From JAICKN01 sp036491415 (GTDB lineage: Bacteria > Acidobacteriota > Terriglobia > Terriglobales > Acidobacteriaceae), in NCBI GenBank assembly GCA_036491415.1, contig DASXCC010000143.1:1-6341 (forward strand): a stretch of DNA of 6,341 nucleotides, written 5' to 3'. The notes below the pieces were generated by a model that saw nothing but the letters and a program-made list of their open reading frames with translations, was not told where the DNA came from and made no database searches. The translations under genes and the position numbers were made by a program. Below are positions 4,996-6,341 of this stretch, piece by piece (within the stretch, counting starts at the first letter, position 1; the number at the start of each line of letters is the position of its first letter).

Positions 4996-6341
4996 ATGCG
5001 GATCCTGACCCGCTACATTTTGCGCGAGATCGCGTCGCACGCATTCATTGGGTGCGCGCTGTTCACTTTTATTCTGTTCACAAGCGATCTTGCGCGTATT
5101 TTAGAGTTGGTTGTGCGCAATAGTGCACCCGTCCCCAGCATTGCCGAAATTTTTTTCCTCACAGTTCCCGTCGCGCTCACTTACACCATTCCCATGAGCG
5201 TGCTGGTGGGCATTCTCATCGGACTCAGCAGGCTTTCAGCCGACAGCGAAATCACTGCGATGCGCGCCAGCGGAATTGGCGTGTGGCACTTTCTGCGCAT
5301 CATTTCTATTTTCGTGATTGCGGCATGGCTGCTGGCGCTGGGGAACAGCGTGTATGTCGCTCCTAAATCCCAAGCCGCGCTTGCACACCTGCAGGACAAG
5401 CTGAAAGCTTCGCAAATCTCCTTTGAGATTCAGCCGAGAGTCTTCTATGAAGACTTCCCTCACCTCGTCCTCTATATCCAGGACATCAAGAGCACTCGCG
5501 GGGCCGCGCTGTGGAAGGGAATTTTTATCGCCGATATGACGAACCCTTCTGCGCCCGCTATAACGCTTGCGCGCCAAGGCATTCTGGTCAGCGAAGGCCC
5601 GACCCAACTCCATCTTCATCTTGTGGATGGGTCCAGGCACGAAACGGACCCCAAAATCGCTGATGAGTACAGGATTTCCACTTTCGACCAGACGGATATT
5701 CCGATCATCGTTCCGCAGAACGATAAAAAAGAAGAACCCGCGCCTCTTGGTCAAACGCCGACTTTTGAATTACGTCCGTTCGCGCGGACAATTAATAAAG
5801 CCGGCGGATGGTGGTACTACATTGAGTTTCATCGCCGCTTTGCCTTGCCTACGGCTTGCACCGTTCTCGCCCTGGTAGGAATTCCGCTTGGTTTATCTTC
5901 TAAAAAAGGCGGTAAGTCGTTTGGCTTTGTCATCACCATTCTGCTCGTGTTTGCGTACTACCTGATTTCACTGATCGGCGTCTCACTCGCGCGCCAGGGG
6001 AGACTCACGCCCGCTCTCGGCGCGTGGATGGCCGACATTATATTTTTTGCCACTGGAGCATTCCTATTGTGGCGCGTAGAAAAGCGCCCGTTTGAAGTTC
6101 TTTGGTGGCGCGAATTCCGCGCCTCGTTCCCGAAGAAATTTTCCTGGCGTACAAATCCTTTCCGCTTTCCGACGACCGCAAATGGCAACGCTTTCGAGCG
6201 CGCTATTGGGCGTAAGCGCTTTTTTCGCGCGCGCTTCCCCATGATTCTCGATGACTACATTCTTCGCGACTTCGCTTTGTACTTTGTGATGGTGCTGTTG
6301 AGTTTTTTAGTTTTGCTGCTGGTCTTCACGCTTTTCGAACT
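4996..6341 (+). CDS. lptF: LPS export permease, fused LptF-LptG (right part outside window)
   Basis: LptF and LptG form the membrane channel of the LptB2FG ABC transporter, which extracts lipopolysaccharide from the inner membrane towards the LptC/LptA bridge. The 448 visible codons hold a full LptF half. Membrane segments lie at about residues 15-35, 52-78 and 96-118, then a periplasmic jelly-roll domain (about 120-275). The conserved EFHRRFALP motif (277-285) leads into segments at about 284-302, 309-333 and 342-359. A basic cytoplasmic stretch of about 56 residues follows. Then, with no stop codon, a second permease start appears at residue 416 (MILDDYILRDFALYF), with a new membrane segment running off the edge. 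This repeats the LptF/G N-terminal pattern seen at residues 1-10 (MRILTRYILR). I read it as one fused chain; an internal start at 6241 for a separate LptG is the alternative. No clear ribosome binding site precedes ATG 4996, which lies 43 bp after glgB. Confidence 0.88.
   Translation, partial: MRILTRYILREIASHAFIGCALFTFILFTSDLARILELVVRNSAPVPSIAEIFFLTVPVALTYTIPMSVLVGILIGLSRLSADSEITAMRASGIGVWHFLRIISIFVIAAWLLALGNSVYVAPKSQAALAHLQDKLKASQISFEIQPRVFYEDFPHLVLYIQDIKSTRGAALWKGIFIADMTNPSAPAITLARQGILVSEGPTQLHLHLVDGSRHETDPKIADEYRISTFDQTDIPIIVPQNDKKEEPAPLGQTPTFELRPFARTINKAGGWWYYIEFHRRFALPTACTVLALVGIPLGLSSKKGGKSFGFVITILLVFAYYLISLIGVSLARQGRLTPALGAWMADIIFFATGAFLLWRVEKRPFEVLWWREFRASFPKKFSWRTNPFRFPTTANGNAFERAIGRKRFFRARFPMILDDYILRDFALYFVMVLLSFLVLLLVFTLFE

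Noticed and set aside
5236..5754. A 172-codon minus-strand open frame inside the LPS permease gene
   Set aside because: It is antisense to the LptF jelly-roll region. The plus-strand frame is continuous, with clear membrane segments and the EFHRRFALP motif.
1..6341. tRNA, rRNA, CRISPR array, insertion sequence or phage integration signs
   Set aside because: No cloverleaf-like or rRNA-like sequence, no regularly spaced direct repeats, no transposase or integrase motifs and no paired terminal repeats were seen. The superinfection-immunity-like gene alone does not show a prophage.

Overview
The window reads as ordinary chromosome from a Gram-negative bacterium, most likely an Acidobacteriota member (class Terriglobia). 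That placement is an inference from three things: moderate GC content, a YVTN-type beta-propeller lipoprotein, and a single-chain LptF-LptG permease of a type I recall from that phylum. No rRNA or other strong taxonomic marker is present. The presence of an Lpt exporter means the cell has an outer membrane with lipopolysaccharide.

Layout from left to right. (1) Positions 1-903, minus strand: the first 301 codons of a glycoside hydrolase family 57 enzyme that runs off the left edge. (2) Positions 904-1355: a sparse stretch with one plausible small membrane protein on the minus strand (981-1247), then the leader of the next gene. (3) Positions 1356-1574, plus strand: a 72-residue membrane protein of the superinfection-immunity family, with a very strong ribosome binding site and a perfect 13-bp dyad just upstream. 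(4) Positions 1662-2864, minus strand: an exported, probably lipid-anchored, seven-bladed YVTN/lactonase-like beta-propeller. (5) Positions 2865-3029: a divergent intergenic region with a small dyad. (6) Positions 3030-4952, plus strand: glgB, a GH13 1,4-alpha-glucan branching enzyme with all catalytic motifs intact. (7) Positions 4996-6341, plus strand: the start of an LPS-export permease. A complete LptF half reads in frame, without a stop, into the start of a second LptF/LptG half, and the gene leaves the window on the right.

Two genes, GH57 and glgB, belong to alpha-glucan (glycogen-like) storage and remodelling, but they are about 2 kb apart on opposite strands and so not in one operon. 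glgB and the permease gene are 43 bp apart on the same strand with no visible terminator between them, so they may be co-transcribed. No mobile element, CRISPR array, tRNA or rRNA gene was seen. The most notable points are the fused LPS permease, the chromosomal superinfection-immunity-like protein with its dyad leader, and the GH57 fragment. I did not find convincing evidence of an undescribed multi-gene system.
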